A stretch of 64,000 bases of DNA from Acinetobacter sp. UBA3106 (lineage in GTDB: Bacteria > Pseudomonadota > Gammaproteobacteria > Pseudomonadales > Moraxellaceae), in contig DFAM01000015.1 in the NCBI GenBank assembly GCA_002365595.1, positions 161,953 through 225,952 of the forward strand. Direction: 5' to 3'. A model generated the notes under the pieces. It ran no database searches, had not been told where the DNA came from, and saw only the letters and a list, made by a program, of their open reading frames with translations. Position 1 is the first letter of the stretch. Each line of letters starts with the position of its first letter. A program made the position numbers and the translations under genes. Positions 33,513 to 41,709 of the stretch are shown in pieces.

Positions 33513-34112
33513 ATGAGAAAAATCATTGTTCAGGAATTTATCACCTTAGATGGGGTGATTCAGGCACCCGGCGGACCGGAAGAAGATCTATCAGGCGGCT
33601 TTAACTATGGTGGCTGGGTTGCGCCTTATTTTGCGCATACCGATCCCGTGTTCGATAAGATCATGCAGCAATGGATGCGCTCCACCGATATTCTGTTGGG
33701 AAAAAATACCTTTAAAATTTGGGAGCATTACTGGCCCAAGCATGCCGAGATGTGGACAGGAATTAATGAGATTACCAAGTATGTTCTGTCTAATAGCATA
33801 GATCATTCGAACTGGCAAAATACGGTCTTTTTGAAGAATGTAGATGAAGTGAAAAAGCTCAAAGCTTCAGAGGGCGGGGATATCAAGGTTCATGGTAGTG
33901 CCCATATGGCACAGACGCTTTTTCAGCATGATCTGGTGGATGAACTGTGTTTGATGACTTTTCCAATCATTCTGGGCGCAGGTAAGCGTTTATTTGCTGA
34001 AGGCTCGGCTCCTGCGGCTTTTGAATTAACCGATAGCCTGAGTACCTCAAATGGTGTGCTGTACACGTATTACAAATGGGCAGGAAAAGTGACAACTGCT
34101 AGGGCGGATTAA
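33513..34112 (+). CDS. Dihydrofolate reductase-like RibD C-terminal domain protein
   Basis: 199 residues of the RibD C-terminal/DHFR-like fold, which use NAD(P)H; no pathway is assigned. It starts MRKIIVQEFITLDGVIQAPGG, with the typical 'DILLGKNTFKIWEHYWP' near 62-78, 'IKVHGSAHMAQTLFQHDLVDEL' near 127-148 and 'FPIILGAGKRLF' near 152-163. The start is the ATG at 33513, though an out-of-frame ATG (33500), in better distance to AAGGA, lies before it. It sits between two tRNA-Arg modules, hence possibly inserted. Confidence 0.82.
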   Translation: MRKIIVQEFITLDGVIQAPGGPEEDLSGGFNYGGWVAPYFAHTDPVFDKIMQQWMRSTDILLGKNTFKIWEHYWPKHAEMWTGINEITKYVLSNSIDHSNWQNTVFLKNVDEVKKLKASEGGDIKVHGSAHMAQTLFQHDLVDELCLMTFPIILGAGKRLFAEGSAPAAFELTDSLSTSNGVLYTYYKWAGKVTTARAD

Positions 34113-34129
34113 AGGCTAATGATGCAATG

Positions 34130-34149
34130 ATTGTTTAAAAAATAGATGA
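34130..34149 (+). repeat. 20-bp repeat upstream of tRNA genes, copy 2
   Basis: Identical to 32945-32964, here about 100 bp before tRNA-Arg copy 3. Confidence 0.75.
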
Positions 34150-34205
34150 AAAATCCAATTTCGTCCAATAACTGTCCACTTGAGTGTGGATTTGTTAAAA
34201 AGCCC

Positions 34206-34233
34206 TTAACAGAATGTTAAAAACGCGTATAAT
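34206..34233 (+). promoter_or_regulatory. Promoter of tRNA-Arg copy 3
   Basis: TTAACA (34206-34211), 16-nt spacer, perfect TATAAT (34228-34233), 18 bp before the tRNA. Confidence 0.75.
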
Positions 34234-34251
34234 GCACCACATCAAGACGTC

Positions 34252-34328
34252 GCGCTCATAGCTCAGCTGGATAGAGCACTTGGCTACGAACTAAGGGGTC
34301 GGGAGTTCGAATCTCTCTGAGCGCACCA
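34252..34328 (+). tRNA. tRNA-Arg (anticodon ACG), copy 3
   Basis: 77-nt gene identical to the copies at 33149 and 33282. Own promoter and own terminator. The RibD-like gene separates it from copy 2. Confidence 0.95.
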
Positions 34329-34361
34329 ACTTGATCGCATCGACAGATGTAAAACTGGAAA

Positions 34362-34386
34362 AAACCGCATTTAATGCGGTTTTTTT
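34362..34386 (+). terminator. Terminator after tRNA-Arg copy 3
   Basis: AAACCGCAT (34362-34370), loop TTA, ATGCGGTTT (34374-34382), then T's. Nearly the same as the terminator after copy 2. Confidence 0.88.
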
Positions 34387-34417
34387 GTGCCTAGAATAAA
34401 TCAAATGTATTAAAAAA

Positions 34418-35719
34418 TTATTTCATCTTCTGTTTAATCTTTAAGGCCAGTACGGTATTGCCGCCTATGGCTGGTAACATGTCATGATAAGGCATACTCC
34501 GCATCGCTCTGAGTAAAAATGGCGCCTGGTCATGGATTTTCATGGCACTGGTGACATTTAATAAGGTACCGTTCCCTTGTGGAATAAGCTGCATTCCCCC
34601 TTTGACAAACTGCAAATCACCACCGACCGCATCAAACTGATTTTCCAAACTGTTGGGATAATCAAAGCGCAGTTTGAAATCGAATGGAATATTGATCACC
34701 CCCAATCCGACTGAAATTTTGTAGTCCGCATCTAAAGTGTTGGGGTCAATTTTTTTAATGTCGATGTCTTTAATCTGGCGGGGAAAGAGTTCCTGATAGG
34801 CAGGAGCATTCAGCCAGCGCTGCATATGGTGCGGGTTTTTTGCAAAATATTGATAGCTGCTACTAAAACGCAAGCTTTCCAAACCGTGTGGATAGGGCAC
34901 TTTATTGGATGGCAAGATAAAAGAAACCGGTTCCTGGGACAGTTGGCTCAGGGCGGCAATTTTTTGCACCTGGCTTGAGCTTAACGGGGGTTTAGGGAGT
35001 TCTCCAGCTTTTAAGGTTTGGTAACTCGGTGCTTTAAAGTGTTGTTGCAAGGCTTCTAATAAAAAAGCGTTGGTGCCTGAGGGAATGCCGAGTTTGGCTT
35101 CAGGTAGGGCATTCAAAATGCTGCTGAATAAAAAGCCTTTGGGATGGTTCAGGTCACCCCATTGGGTCACGGTAATTAAAGTCTTATTATTGCCTAAATC
35201 AAACCATTCAATTTTGCCTGCGCCATAAGGAATGGGTGCATCCAGCACAATGGTGGAAATACTGTTGGCCGCTAAATGATGCTGCATCACTACATTTTCT
35301 TTAAAGTTCAAGATCGGAATGGGAGTAGGGATAGACACCTGATATTTCATCTGGGTAATGTTGTCTTGTTGCTGCACCACCTTTGCAGACTTTAAGGTAG
35401 GAAATAGCCCGTTGTACCCGCTATAGTTACCTAGAAGCCGTGCTACATTTTGGCTGTTGGTCGGTACAACCACGGCACCGGTATAAAACTTGCCAATCAT
35501 ACTTTGCGGATGTTTAAAGGTCGGTAAGGTAATGGCCTGTGCGGGATGAGCGTAAATTAAAATACGGTTTGCAGTTAAGTCAGCTAAAGGTTGAGCTTTG
35601 CCCTGAAATACACTCAGGCTACTTGGGATCTGTTCTTTCCATGGAATAATTTTAGCCGAAACCTGTGAACCCATCAGGCAACAGAGTATTAGCAGACTCC
35701 ATTTCTTGTTGTTTTGCAT
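34418..35719 (-). CDS. Exported protein of unknown function
   Basis: 433 residues with a clear signal peptide (MQNNKKWSLLILCCLMGSQVSA, cut near residue 22-23), so periplasmic or outer-membrane exposed. The rest is beta-rich with many prolines and repeated 'P-x-P' turns ('SIPTPIPILNF', near 148-158). No cysteine pairs or catalytic motif recognised. Gene stands alone, next to the tRNA-Arg terminator. Family not recognised. Confidence 0.75.
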   Translation of the reverse strand: MQNNKKWSLLILCCLMGSQVSAKIIPWKEQIPSSLSVFQGKAQPLADLTANRILIYAHPAQAITLPTFKHPQSMIGKFYTGAVVVPTNSQNVARLLGNYSGYNGLFPTLKSAKVVQQQDNITQMKYQVSIPTPIPILNFKENVVMQHHLAANSISTIVLDAPIPYGAGKIEWFDLGNNKTLITVTQWGDLNHPKGFLFSSILNALPEAKLGIPSGTNAFLLEALQQHFKAPSYQTLKAGELPKPPLSSSQVQKIAALSQLSQEPVSFILPSNKVPYPHGLESLRFSSSYQYFAKNPHHMQRWLNAPAYQELFPRQIKDIDIKKIDPNTLDADYKISVGLGVINIPFDFKLRFDYPNSLENQFDAVGGDLQFVKGGMQLIPQGNGTLLNVTSAMKIHDQAPFLLRAMRSMPYHDMLPAIGGNTVLALKIKQKMK

Positions 35720-35895
35720 ATCACATCCTGTTTATGCGTTTTTAAGTCAATGATGATGTTTTAATCAATTTTCAAAGCCTTGGGAAGCAAACTTATGTAA
35801 TTTTGCTGGTAATGGGGGCGAGTAAAAACAATAAGGAAAAGGTCGAATCTGGTGTAATATCTAGCACAATTGTTCGAATAATTTGATGATGCATT

Positions 35896-36393
35896 ATGTC
35901 AGAGACCAAGCCTGCTGTATCGGTACGCTATTTCTTAAGTATGGAAGAATCACAAGACGGTTTTGCACTTGCGACTTTTGGTAAAAAGCAGATAACCCGT
36001 TTTATTACGCCATTGGTGAGTATCGGCATTATTATCTGGGGATTTTATCTCGGTTTTAATGGCGTGGGTCGCTATTATGTGGCGCTCGGTGCTTTCTTCT
36101 TGATTCTGCAATTGATTATGCGTTACTGGTTTTTACCGATGATGTTCAAACGCCAGTTTGTGAAATACCAGTTTGGTAAAAGTGAACAGGGCATCGAACT
36201 ATTTCAGGATTATGCAGAAATTTATGCCAATGGCCGGAAGCAAATCTTCAATTATAGCGAAGTGCAAAATTTTGCTGTCGGTAAGTTGACCTATATGATT
36301 GAATTGAAGAATCGTACCGTGGTGATTGTACCGAAACGCGCCTTTGAGCAAGCGGCTGATCAAACCGTATTTGAAAATACATTTAAAAAGTAA
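35896..36393 (+). CDS. YcxB-like membrane protein
   Basis: 165 residues with two adjacent hydrophobic helices (about 36-54 and 57-76) and a C-terminal soluble part with 'GIELFQDYAEIYANGRKQIFNYSEVQNFAVGK' pattern (about 102-133), which resembles the YcxB-like (PH-like) domain. Family function is unknown. The FAH hydrolase gene starts 39 bp downstream and may be in one operon. Confidence 0.65.
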   Translation: MSETKPAVSVRYFLSMEESQDGFALATFGKKQITRFITPLVSIGIIIWGFYLGFNGVGRYYVALGAFFLILQLIMRYWFLPMMFKRQFVKYQFGKSEQGIELFQDYAEIYANGRKQIFNYSEVQNFAVGKLTYMIELKNRTVVIVPKRAFEQAADQTVFENTFKK

Positions 36394-36432
36394 GTTTGAA
36401 ACAACCTGAAGTGCAATGAAAAAAGGAAGATC

Positions 36433-37071
36433 ATGAATACACGTCCATCTAAAATTGTCTGTGTCGGTCGTAGCTATGCAGACCATGCCAAAGAATTAGG
36501 CAATGCCATTCCTGATCGTCCGGTTTTGTTCATCAAGCCGCCAAGCAGTCTAGTCAGTTTAGAACAGGGCATTTCATGGAACCCGGCGTGGGGTAACTGC
36601 CATTATGAATGTGAACTCAGTCTGCGGATTGACCGTACTTTAAAGGCTGAAACCGATCCGGCCAAAGCCTTGCAAGCAGTCGGCGCAGTGACTTTAGGTC
36701 TGGACTTGACCTTGCGTGATTTACAAGATGACTTGAAAAAGAAAGGTCAGCCTTGGGAGCGTGCCAAAGCCTTTGACGGTTCATGTGTTCTTGCAGACTG
36801 GGTGGATACTGCTGAAGTCAAAGACTGGAAAGAGGTGCATTACTCTTTTCATGTGAATGATGAGCTACGTCAAACAGGCGATACCTCGTTGCTGATTTTT
36901 GATATTGCGACTTTGCTTGCCGACATCAGCCAGGTTTTTACTTTAGAACCGGGTGACGTGGTGATGACGGGTACACCTGCGGGTGTGGCTGCATTGCAAG
37001 CAGGTGATCAGTTGAAAATGACCTTGCAAGGTCAAACTCAGGAGTTTGTCTGGACCACTTTTGTGAAATAA
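36433..37071 (+). CDS. Fumarylacetoacetate hydrolase family protein
   Basis: 212 residues of the FAH/YcgM group; members hydrolyse acylpyruvates or decarboxylate oxaloacetate. The N-terminal 'KIVCVGRSYADHAKELGN' (about 7-24), the metal ligands in 'HYECELSL' (E, E; about 57-64) and an Asp in 'LGLDLTLRDLQ' (about 95-105) plus 'GDVVMTGTPAGV' (about 175-186) are all present. Substrate is not clear from context. Confidence 0.85.
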   Translation: MNTRPSKIVCVGRSYADHAKELGNAIPDRPVLFIKPPSSLVSLEQGISWNPAWGNCHYECELSLRIDRTLKAETDPAKALQAVGAVTLGLDLTLRDLQDDLKKKGQPWERAKAFDGSCVLADWVDTAEVKDWKEVHYSFHVNDELRQTGDTSLLIFDIATLLADISQVFTLEPGDVVMTGTPAGVAALQAGDQLKMTLQGQTQEFVWTTFVK

Positions 37072-37088
37072 GTTTTACAATTTCTGAT

Positions 37089-37114
37089 AAGGCTGCGTGA
37101 TGCAGCCTTTTTTA
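37089..37114 (+). terminator. Terminator after the FAH hydrolase gene
   Basis: AAGGCTGC (37089-37096), loop GTGAT, GCAGCCTT (37102-37109), then T's. Confidence 0.9.
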
Positions 37115-37121
37115 TGACCTA

Positions 37122-37644
37122 TTATGCTTGATGCTCAGAATCAGCAGGAGGTTCATTTGGCTGTAAAGGACCCGTGTTTTTCCACGCATCATCACTGTCT
37201 GCCATTCGTCGAGAATCTGCATCACCGGGCACATTTTGCCTTGGTATACCACTGTCGAGCCATTTCTGCATCACCAGGGTTATACTGATAATCATGCCAT
37301 TTTCATGGCAGCATCTGCATTTTGACCTTTTCCGCGGCATAGGTTAAATATTCCGTTGCCTTTTCATTAGTGGAGAGTTCCATCTCACTAAAATAATGCT
37401 GATTATCAAGAACTTTAATGGCTAACACATTATTTTACCTTGCCGTTTTTTCATCCCAGATTCGAGCTTGGCGTGGGGCTTTGATTAAGCCTTTACCGGT
37501 GTCATACATCCAGTATGGTGCATTGGGGCCATTGGTCTGTTTGGCAGACTCTAAAATTGAATGAGCAAGAAAGATATTGCCTTCATTTTGCATATCATGA
37601 ATAACTTTGGCAGCAGCTTGATTGCCATGGCAGGCTTGTTCCAC
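37122..37644 (-). pseudogene. Degraded Sel1-repeat protein gene
   Basis: On the minus strand the N-terminal piece (MEQACHGNQAAAKVIHDMQ..., 37644-37438) ends at a TAA, and the same frame continues as NNVLAIKVLDNQHYFSEMEL. Then come 'YLTYAAEK' and, in shifted frames, 'NADAAMKMA', 'GDAEMARQWYTKA' and finally DADSRRMADSDDAW to the end. These are pieces of Sel1-like repeats. At least one stop and two or more frameshifts are visible, so the gene is not functional. The 5' end runs into the EamA remnant. Confidence 0.7.
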
Positions 37645-37669
37645 AATTCAGGAAAAGACCAGATTATTC

Positions 37670-38000
37670 GCCTGTTGGGCAGCTGTGCTATTCATTGGAC
37701 CGCAATTGCGATCAGCAGCATGATTTCCATGTATTGCTCATATTGTTTTTTAGCCTGAAGCTTTGGTTCTGGCTATTACGAAAGTACTTAGCCAATAGTG
37801 TGGGCGTATTTTCCTTTCTGGTCCCTATTTTTGGGATGATTTCTGGGGTGATTTTTCTGCATGAGCAGATTGAGCTGAATTTTATGCTGGGAACCGGTCT
37901 GGTTTTAATCGGAGTGGTGACAGTCAGTTTGCCTGGCTGGATCAGCAAGTTCTTTTCAATCCCTAAATCTGTATCGTTATTAAAAAAGCCTTCTTGTTAG
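37670..38000 (+). pseudogene. C-terminal remnant of an EamA/DMT transporter gene
   Basis: From about 37670 one frame reads 'HWTAIAISSMISMYC', and after a frameshift near 37740-37760 another reads LWFWLLRKYLANSVGVFSFL, 'PIFGMISGVIFLHEQIELNFMLGTGL' and so on. This is the last third of an EamA domain; the other two thirds are missing. It meets the Sel1 remnant back to back. Confidence 0.65.
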
Positions 38001-38011
38001 AAGGCTTTTTT
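37982..38011. terminator. Bidirectional terminator
   Basis: AGCCTTCT (37987-37994), loop TGTT, AGAAGGCT (37999-38006), with A-run before and T-run after. It ends the EamA remnant and the convergent YihY gene. Confidence 0.88.
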
Positions 38012-38033
38012 AATACTGGGGGATCAGTCAGCT

Positions 38034-39281
38034 TTATTTTTTTTCGAAAATAGTCGACAAGGGAATAGACAGTTTTGCCGCCAGATAGTCATCGGATTCG
38101 ACCAGGGCAGGACCAAGTCTTTGCATCCATTCATCATCAGCACGAATATTGGCAACGTCATTGCGTCGCGGAAGTGGATAGGGGAGCTGGGTATAAAAAT
38201 TCCAGAAGTCGACCTGAGACAGATTGCGGGCGAGTACATATTCATTGTCATCAGTACGTTTCACCAGATTCTGTTTTTCCAGCATCAGCACATACGTTGG
38301 CCAGCGTCCAATTTCGTCACGCCCCAAGACCACCAGTGCTTCTTCATCCGAGACACTTTCGCCTCGTTGCTGTTTGTTATAAAACAGCTCCAGCAAGTCT
38401 AAAAACATGATAATAGGATGGCGTTTCGGTTCTTTGCCCGAATTAAATGCAGTCAGTGCATAACTGATTTCCACTCCTAACAGCACAATATTCCAGGATA
38501 AAAAAATCCATAACAGGAAAATGGGAACTGCCGCAAAGGCGCCATAGACAATTTCATAACTGGTGAAATTGGACATGATAAAGCCAAATAAGTTCTTCAG
38601 TAATTCAAAGACTACGGCACTAAATGTCCCGGCAATCAACGCTGCCTTGATGGGAACACTGCGGTTGGGAATGGTCCAGTTCAGAATGAAAAAGCCCAAA
38701 ATGGTGAGCGCAAAGGAAATGCCCCAAAAAATAAATTCACCATCGACTTCATAACCGGCAAAGTTATTGCTGAGTATATTTAATGAAGCTACAGTCGAGG
38801 AGATCACAAAGGCACTGCCTAATAGAATCGGCCCAAGTGAAATAATGGTCCAATAACGCATAAAGCCAATAATGCCACCACGGGTTTCCTGTACTCGCCA
38901 AATCCGGTTAAATACAGTTTCAATGCTGGTCAGCATCATTACGGTGGTGATAAACAGAAATAGAATACCAATTACAGTCAGATTGCTGGATTTGTCGGTA
39001 AAAGCATTTAATGCCTTATCAAAAGCAATCGTGGTTCTGGGTAAGAAATTGCTATAAATCAGATGTTGTAATTGTTGCCTTGCGGGCTCTAGTGCCTTGA
39101 TTGAGGAGATGATCACCAAAAAAACGGTCAGCATCGGCACCACTGCAAATAGCGTGGTATAGGTTAAGGAACCTGCTTGTTCACGACAACGGTCTGATTC
39201 AAAACGTCTTATTACAAATAAAACAAACTGAAACCAAGTCTTGTCATAAAAGGGAAGTTTTTTTAAATACTTTTCTAACAT
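38034..39281 (-). CDS. YihY/BrkB family inner membrane protein
   Basis: 415 residues, with six hydrophobic helices in the first 290 residues ('AGSLTYTTLFAVVPMLTVFLVIISSIKAL' near 37-65 is the family hallmark) and a cytoplasmic winged-helix-like C-terminus (about 300-400, 'GRWPTYVLMLEKQNLVKRTDDNEYVLARNL'). Once named RNase BN, but that activity belongs to another protein; the true role is unknown. E. coli YihY is shorter, so the C-terminal part is an added domain. Confidence 0.85.
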   Translation of the reverse strand: MLEKYLKKLPFYDKTWFQFVLFVIRRFESDRCREQAGSLTYTTLFAVVPMLTVFLVIISSIKALEPARQQLQHLIYSNFLPRTTIAFDKALNAFTDKSSNLTVIGILFLFITTVMMLTSIETVFNRIWRVQETRGGIIGFMRYWTIISLGPILLGSAFVISSTVASLNILSNNFAGYEVDGEFIFWGISFALTILGFFILNWTIPNRSVPIKAALIAGTFSAVVFELLKNLFGFIMSNFTSYEIVYGAFAAVPIFLLWIFLSWNIVLLGVEISYALTAFNSGKEPKRHPIIMFLDLLELFYNKQQRGESVSDEEALVVLGRDEIGRWPTYVLMLEKQNLVKRTDDNEYVLARNLSQVDFWNFYTQLPYPLPRRNDVANIRADDEWMQRLGPALVESDDYLAAKLSIPLSTIFEKK

Positions 39282-39395
39282 AGCTATAAAGTCTCAATTT
39301 TTTTAATCATGTTTATGAATTTTCATGACCAAGCTTAACCAAAAAAAGGGAAAAATACCGTATAGTTTTCTTTTTTAGCTTCGTTTATAAAAATT

Positions 39396-39992
39396 ATGCA
39401 GCCTTATGTCCTTGTTTTATATTACAGCAAATATGGTTCAACCAAAGAAATGGCGCATTTGATTGCCAATGGTATTGAGTCTACTGGTGTGGCAGTAAAA
39501 ATTCGTACGGTACCCAATCTCTCGACTGTGGTGAAACAAGCAGAAGCGAGCATTCCGGATGAAGGGGATATTTATTGTACCCTGGATGATTTGGCGCAGT
39601 GTTCAGGTCTGGCTTTAGGTTCGCCAACCCGTTTTGGCAATATGGCCAGTGAGATGAAGTATTTTTGGGATCAGACCACCAGTCTTTGGCTGAATGGTGC
39701 CTTACATCAAAAACCGGCCTGTGTCTTTACCTCTTCAGGTTCGATGCACGGCGGGCAGGAAAGCACCTTGCTGACTATGCTGCCACCCTTGTTCCATCAT
39801 GGCATGCTGATCATGGGCTTGCCGAATGCCAACCCGGCATTATCCAATACCAAGTCAGGCGGTACGCCTTATGGTGCCAGCCATGTTAGCGGTCCACGCC
39901 ATGATTTGGGTCTCAGCCAAGATGAAAAAGTGTTGTGTGAAGAGCAGGGCAAACGCCTGGGTGATGTGGTTAAGAAATTACAGGCAAACTGA
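39396..39992 (+). CDS. wrbA: NAD(P)H:quinone oxidoreductase WrbA
   Basis: FMN-dependent two-electron quinone reductase in oxidative stress defence. 198 residues, the E. coli length. The flavodoxin P-loop 'LYYSKYGSTKEMA' is near 8-20, 'GSPTRFGNMASEMKYFWDQT' near 75-94, and 'SSGSMHGGQESTLLTMLPPLFHHGM' near 109-133. The ribosome-binding site is weak. A terminator for both this gene and the convergent neighbour follows. Confidence 0.93.
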   Translation: MQPYVLVLYYSKYGSTKEMAHLIANGIESTGVAVKIRTVPNLSTVVKQAEASIPDEGDIYCTLDDLAQCSGLALGSPTRFGNMASEMKYFWDQTTSLWLNGALHQKPACVFTSSGSMHGGQESTLLTMLPPLFHHGMLIMGLPNANPALSNTKSGGTPYGASHVSGPRHDLGLSQDEKVLCEEQGKRLGDVVKKLQAN

Positions 39993-40046
39993 TTTTTGAT
40001 TGAGAAATTAAGTTCAAGTCATAATATTCTTAAAAAATACGGTTAT

Positions 40047-40082
40047 AAAAAAGACCATTCCAAACATGAATGGTCTTTTTTA
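40047..40082. terminator. Bidirectional terminator after wrbA
   Basis: AAAAAAGACCATTC (40047-40060), loop CAAACAT, GAATGGTCTTTTTT (40068-40081). A-run and T-run on both sides fit use from both strands. Confidence 0.88.
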
Positions 40083-40112
40083 TTGCAATTGAACGTTTAA
40101 GCGTTTAGCTGC

Positions 40113-40475
40113 TTATTCAGGTTGTTTAAAGCGATGATTGCATTTCAAGCATTTGTAATCCAGAAATACATTTTTATCGATAATGACTCCGGCTTTTTTA
40201 CCGAAGATATTCCCTAACACCCCTCCGGTCACACCTGCGGCGATCGCACCGACAAAAGTGCCCACGGTTCCGCCGAAAATGACGCCTAAGGGACCGGCGA
40301 CTGCGCCAATCGCAGCTCCTGTTGATGCGCCTGTTGCGGCACCACCTACTGTTCCTGCGGTGGCTCCGGCCGAGGTCATTAAAATTCCACTAATGGTTTT
40401 CAGGTTTTTTTCGTGATCGCGTTTTTCTACTTCGGAGGATCCGCATTTAGGACATTGCATAGAATTTTCCATCAA
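40113..40475 (-). CDS. Zinc-ribbon protein with glycine-zipper hydrophobic core
   Basis: 120 residues. A zinc-ribbon half 'QCPKCGSSEVEK' at the start and its partner 'YKCLKCNHRF' at the end enclose a hydrophobic glycine/alanine-rich centre (about 35-95, G and A in three- and four-residue spacing). So the two CxxC halves are brought together by a membrane-inserting or packed hairpin. Function unknown. The start may be 40475 or 40472 (second Met). Confidence 0.7.
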   Translation of the reverse strand: MMENSMQCPKCGSSEVEKRDHEKNLKTISGILMTSAGATAGTVGGAATGASTGAAIGAVAGPLGVIFGGTVGTFVGAIAAGVTGGVLGNIFGKKAGVIIDKNVFLDYKCLKCNHRFKQPE

Positions 40476-41331
40476 ATATTTACCTTTTATTTATCTTGAA
40501 ACAAGGTTGATCTATTTATCAAGACAAGCAGTCATAACAATGCATAACGACAGTATGTATCTTTCGCTGTATGAAGTCAGGGACATTTCATGCCAAGTTG
40601 ATTCTAGCTGAAGCCAGTTCATAGAAGTTTATCTAAGTTGTAAATACATCAATGCTTTATGGAATGAGAAAGGTCAGGGTTTCTTTTCAGGAAATCATCC
40701 CTCATAAAAGCACGAAATGACTTGGTTTTGAATGATTTATCATTTAAGGCATGGATATGGGCTTGGTTATTTCCTTGGACCGCAGGGTGCCAGATATAGA
40801 AGGTATCAAAGCTTTCCAGGTTTGAAGCAGAGCTGTAGTCTAAATTCCTTTGCTCTATTATTTCGTCAAAATTCGCTGTTATATCAAAATTTGTTTATAA
40901 GAAAGCCTGAACTGTGATTGGTTTATTGTATTTTTAATTAAGTATGATTTAAATCACATTGGTAAAGAAGTCTAAACAAAACCAAAATTTACCATTTTAT
41001 AAAATAACCTCGAGCCATTATTCGGTTCTGTCTTAGTGAAATTATTAATTATTTATAATATAAAAAATATATTACTTTAATCCAGTTTTTTATGTGAATT
41101 TTATATTCAAAAAAATTCATATAATGATTTATTACAATTCACAAATAAATAATAAATTAAAAATTTATTATATAAAACAATTAAATAAGTTTTTAATAAA
41201 AATAAAAAATATGTGAAAGCGAATAATTTTTACTTTTTATTTTTTTATGTGATTTAATATTTTTAATATAAATTAAAGCTTATTTAGGTTGAAAATAAAT
41301 ACACATTCTGGGTCAGAGGGTATTAAAGATT
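40476..41331. other. Long A+T-rich spacer before secretion cluster 1
   Basis: 856 bp without a supported gene. The part from about 40920 is extremely A+T-rich. From AACTGTGATTGGTT (near 40910) onward it is homologous to the spacer before copy 2 (from about 43242), including the stretch TTTTTTATGTGATTTAATA (near 41240). A 61-codon ORF at 40732 looks like a decayed coding remnant, not a gene. It probably contains the cluster 1 promoter, which I could not place. Confidence 0.6.
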
Positions 41332-41709
41332 ATGAGAATATTAATGATCAATATGGGTTTATTTTGTTTATGTTTTCTAAATAATGCTCACGCTACCTCG
41401 GATGAGTGGAGCCAGCGCTGGAAATCGTCAAGTAACCGTTCCCATGAGAATCTGGTTCAGGCCAACCTGATTGAGCTCAAGGATTCTGATTATTATGAGG
41501 GCTTGGGCAAGACCACCATCAACAGTACATCGACAAGTTCCATCGGTACGGTGAATACTCCGACCAACAATATCAATATTAGTGGCTCAAACAACGGTGT
41601 AGGCATTTCCAGTGAGTTGCAGAATGATGGCACGGTCAGTTCGAATACCACTCAAAATAATCAGCAATGTCCTAATTTAAGCACCCAGCCGGGAGCATCG
41701 TTATGCTGA
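41332..41709 (+). CDS. Small secreted protein A1 of the CsgG-like cluster
   Basis: 125 residues with a signal peptide (MRILMINMGLFCLCFLNNAHA, cut near 21). The mature protein is S/N/T-rich: 'SDEWSQRWKSSSNRSHENL' at its start, a low-complexity middle of 'INSTSTSSIGTVN' and 'NINISGSNNG' type strands, and the end CPNLSTQPGASLC with two cysteines. It resembles in style the small partner (HfaA-like) of CsgG/HfaB secretion systems, but I cannot prove homology. The stop overlaps the next start by 7 nt. Confidence 0.7.
   Translation: MRILMINMGLFCLCFLNNAHATSDEWSQRWKSSSNRSHENLVQANLIELKDSDYYEGLGKTTINSTSTSSIGTVNTPTNNINISGSNNGVGISSELQNDGTVSSNTTQNNQQCPNLSTQPGASLC

Noticed and set aside
33042..34328. tRNA array as integrase attachment site of a prophage or island
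   Set aside because: No integrase gene or phage gene is in the window; duplicated tails are better explained by tandem duplication.
37561..37758. 65-codon ORF on the plus strand as a membrane protein
   Set aside because: Its first half is antisense of the Sel1 remnant, its second half belongs to the EamA remnant.
40732..40917. 61-codon ORF before the first secretion unit
   Set aside because: No signal peptide, no ribosome-binding site; reads as a remnant, with only loose likeness to the remnant near 43110.
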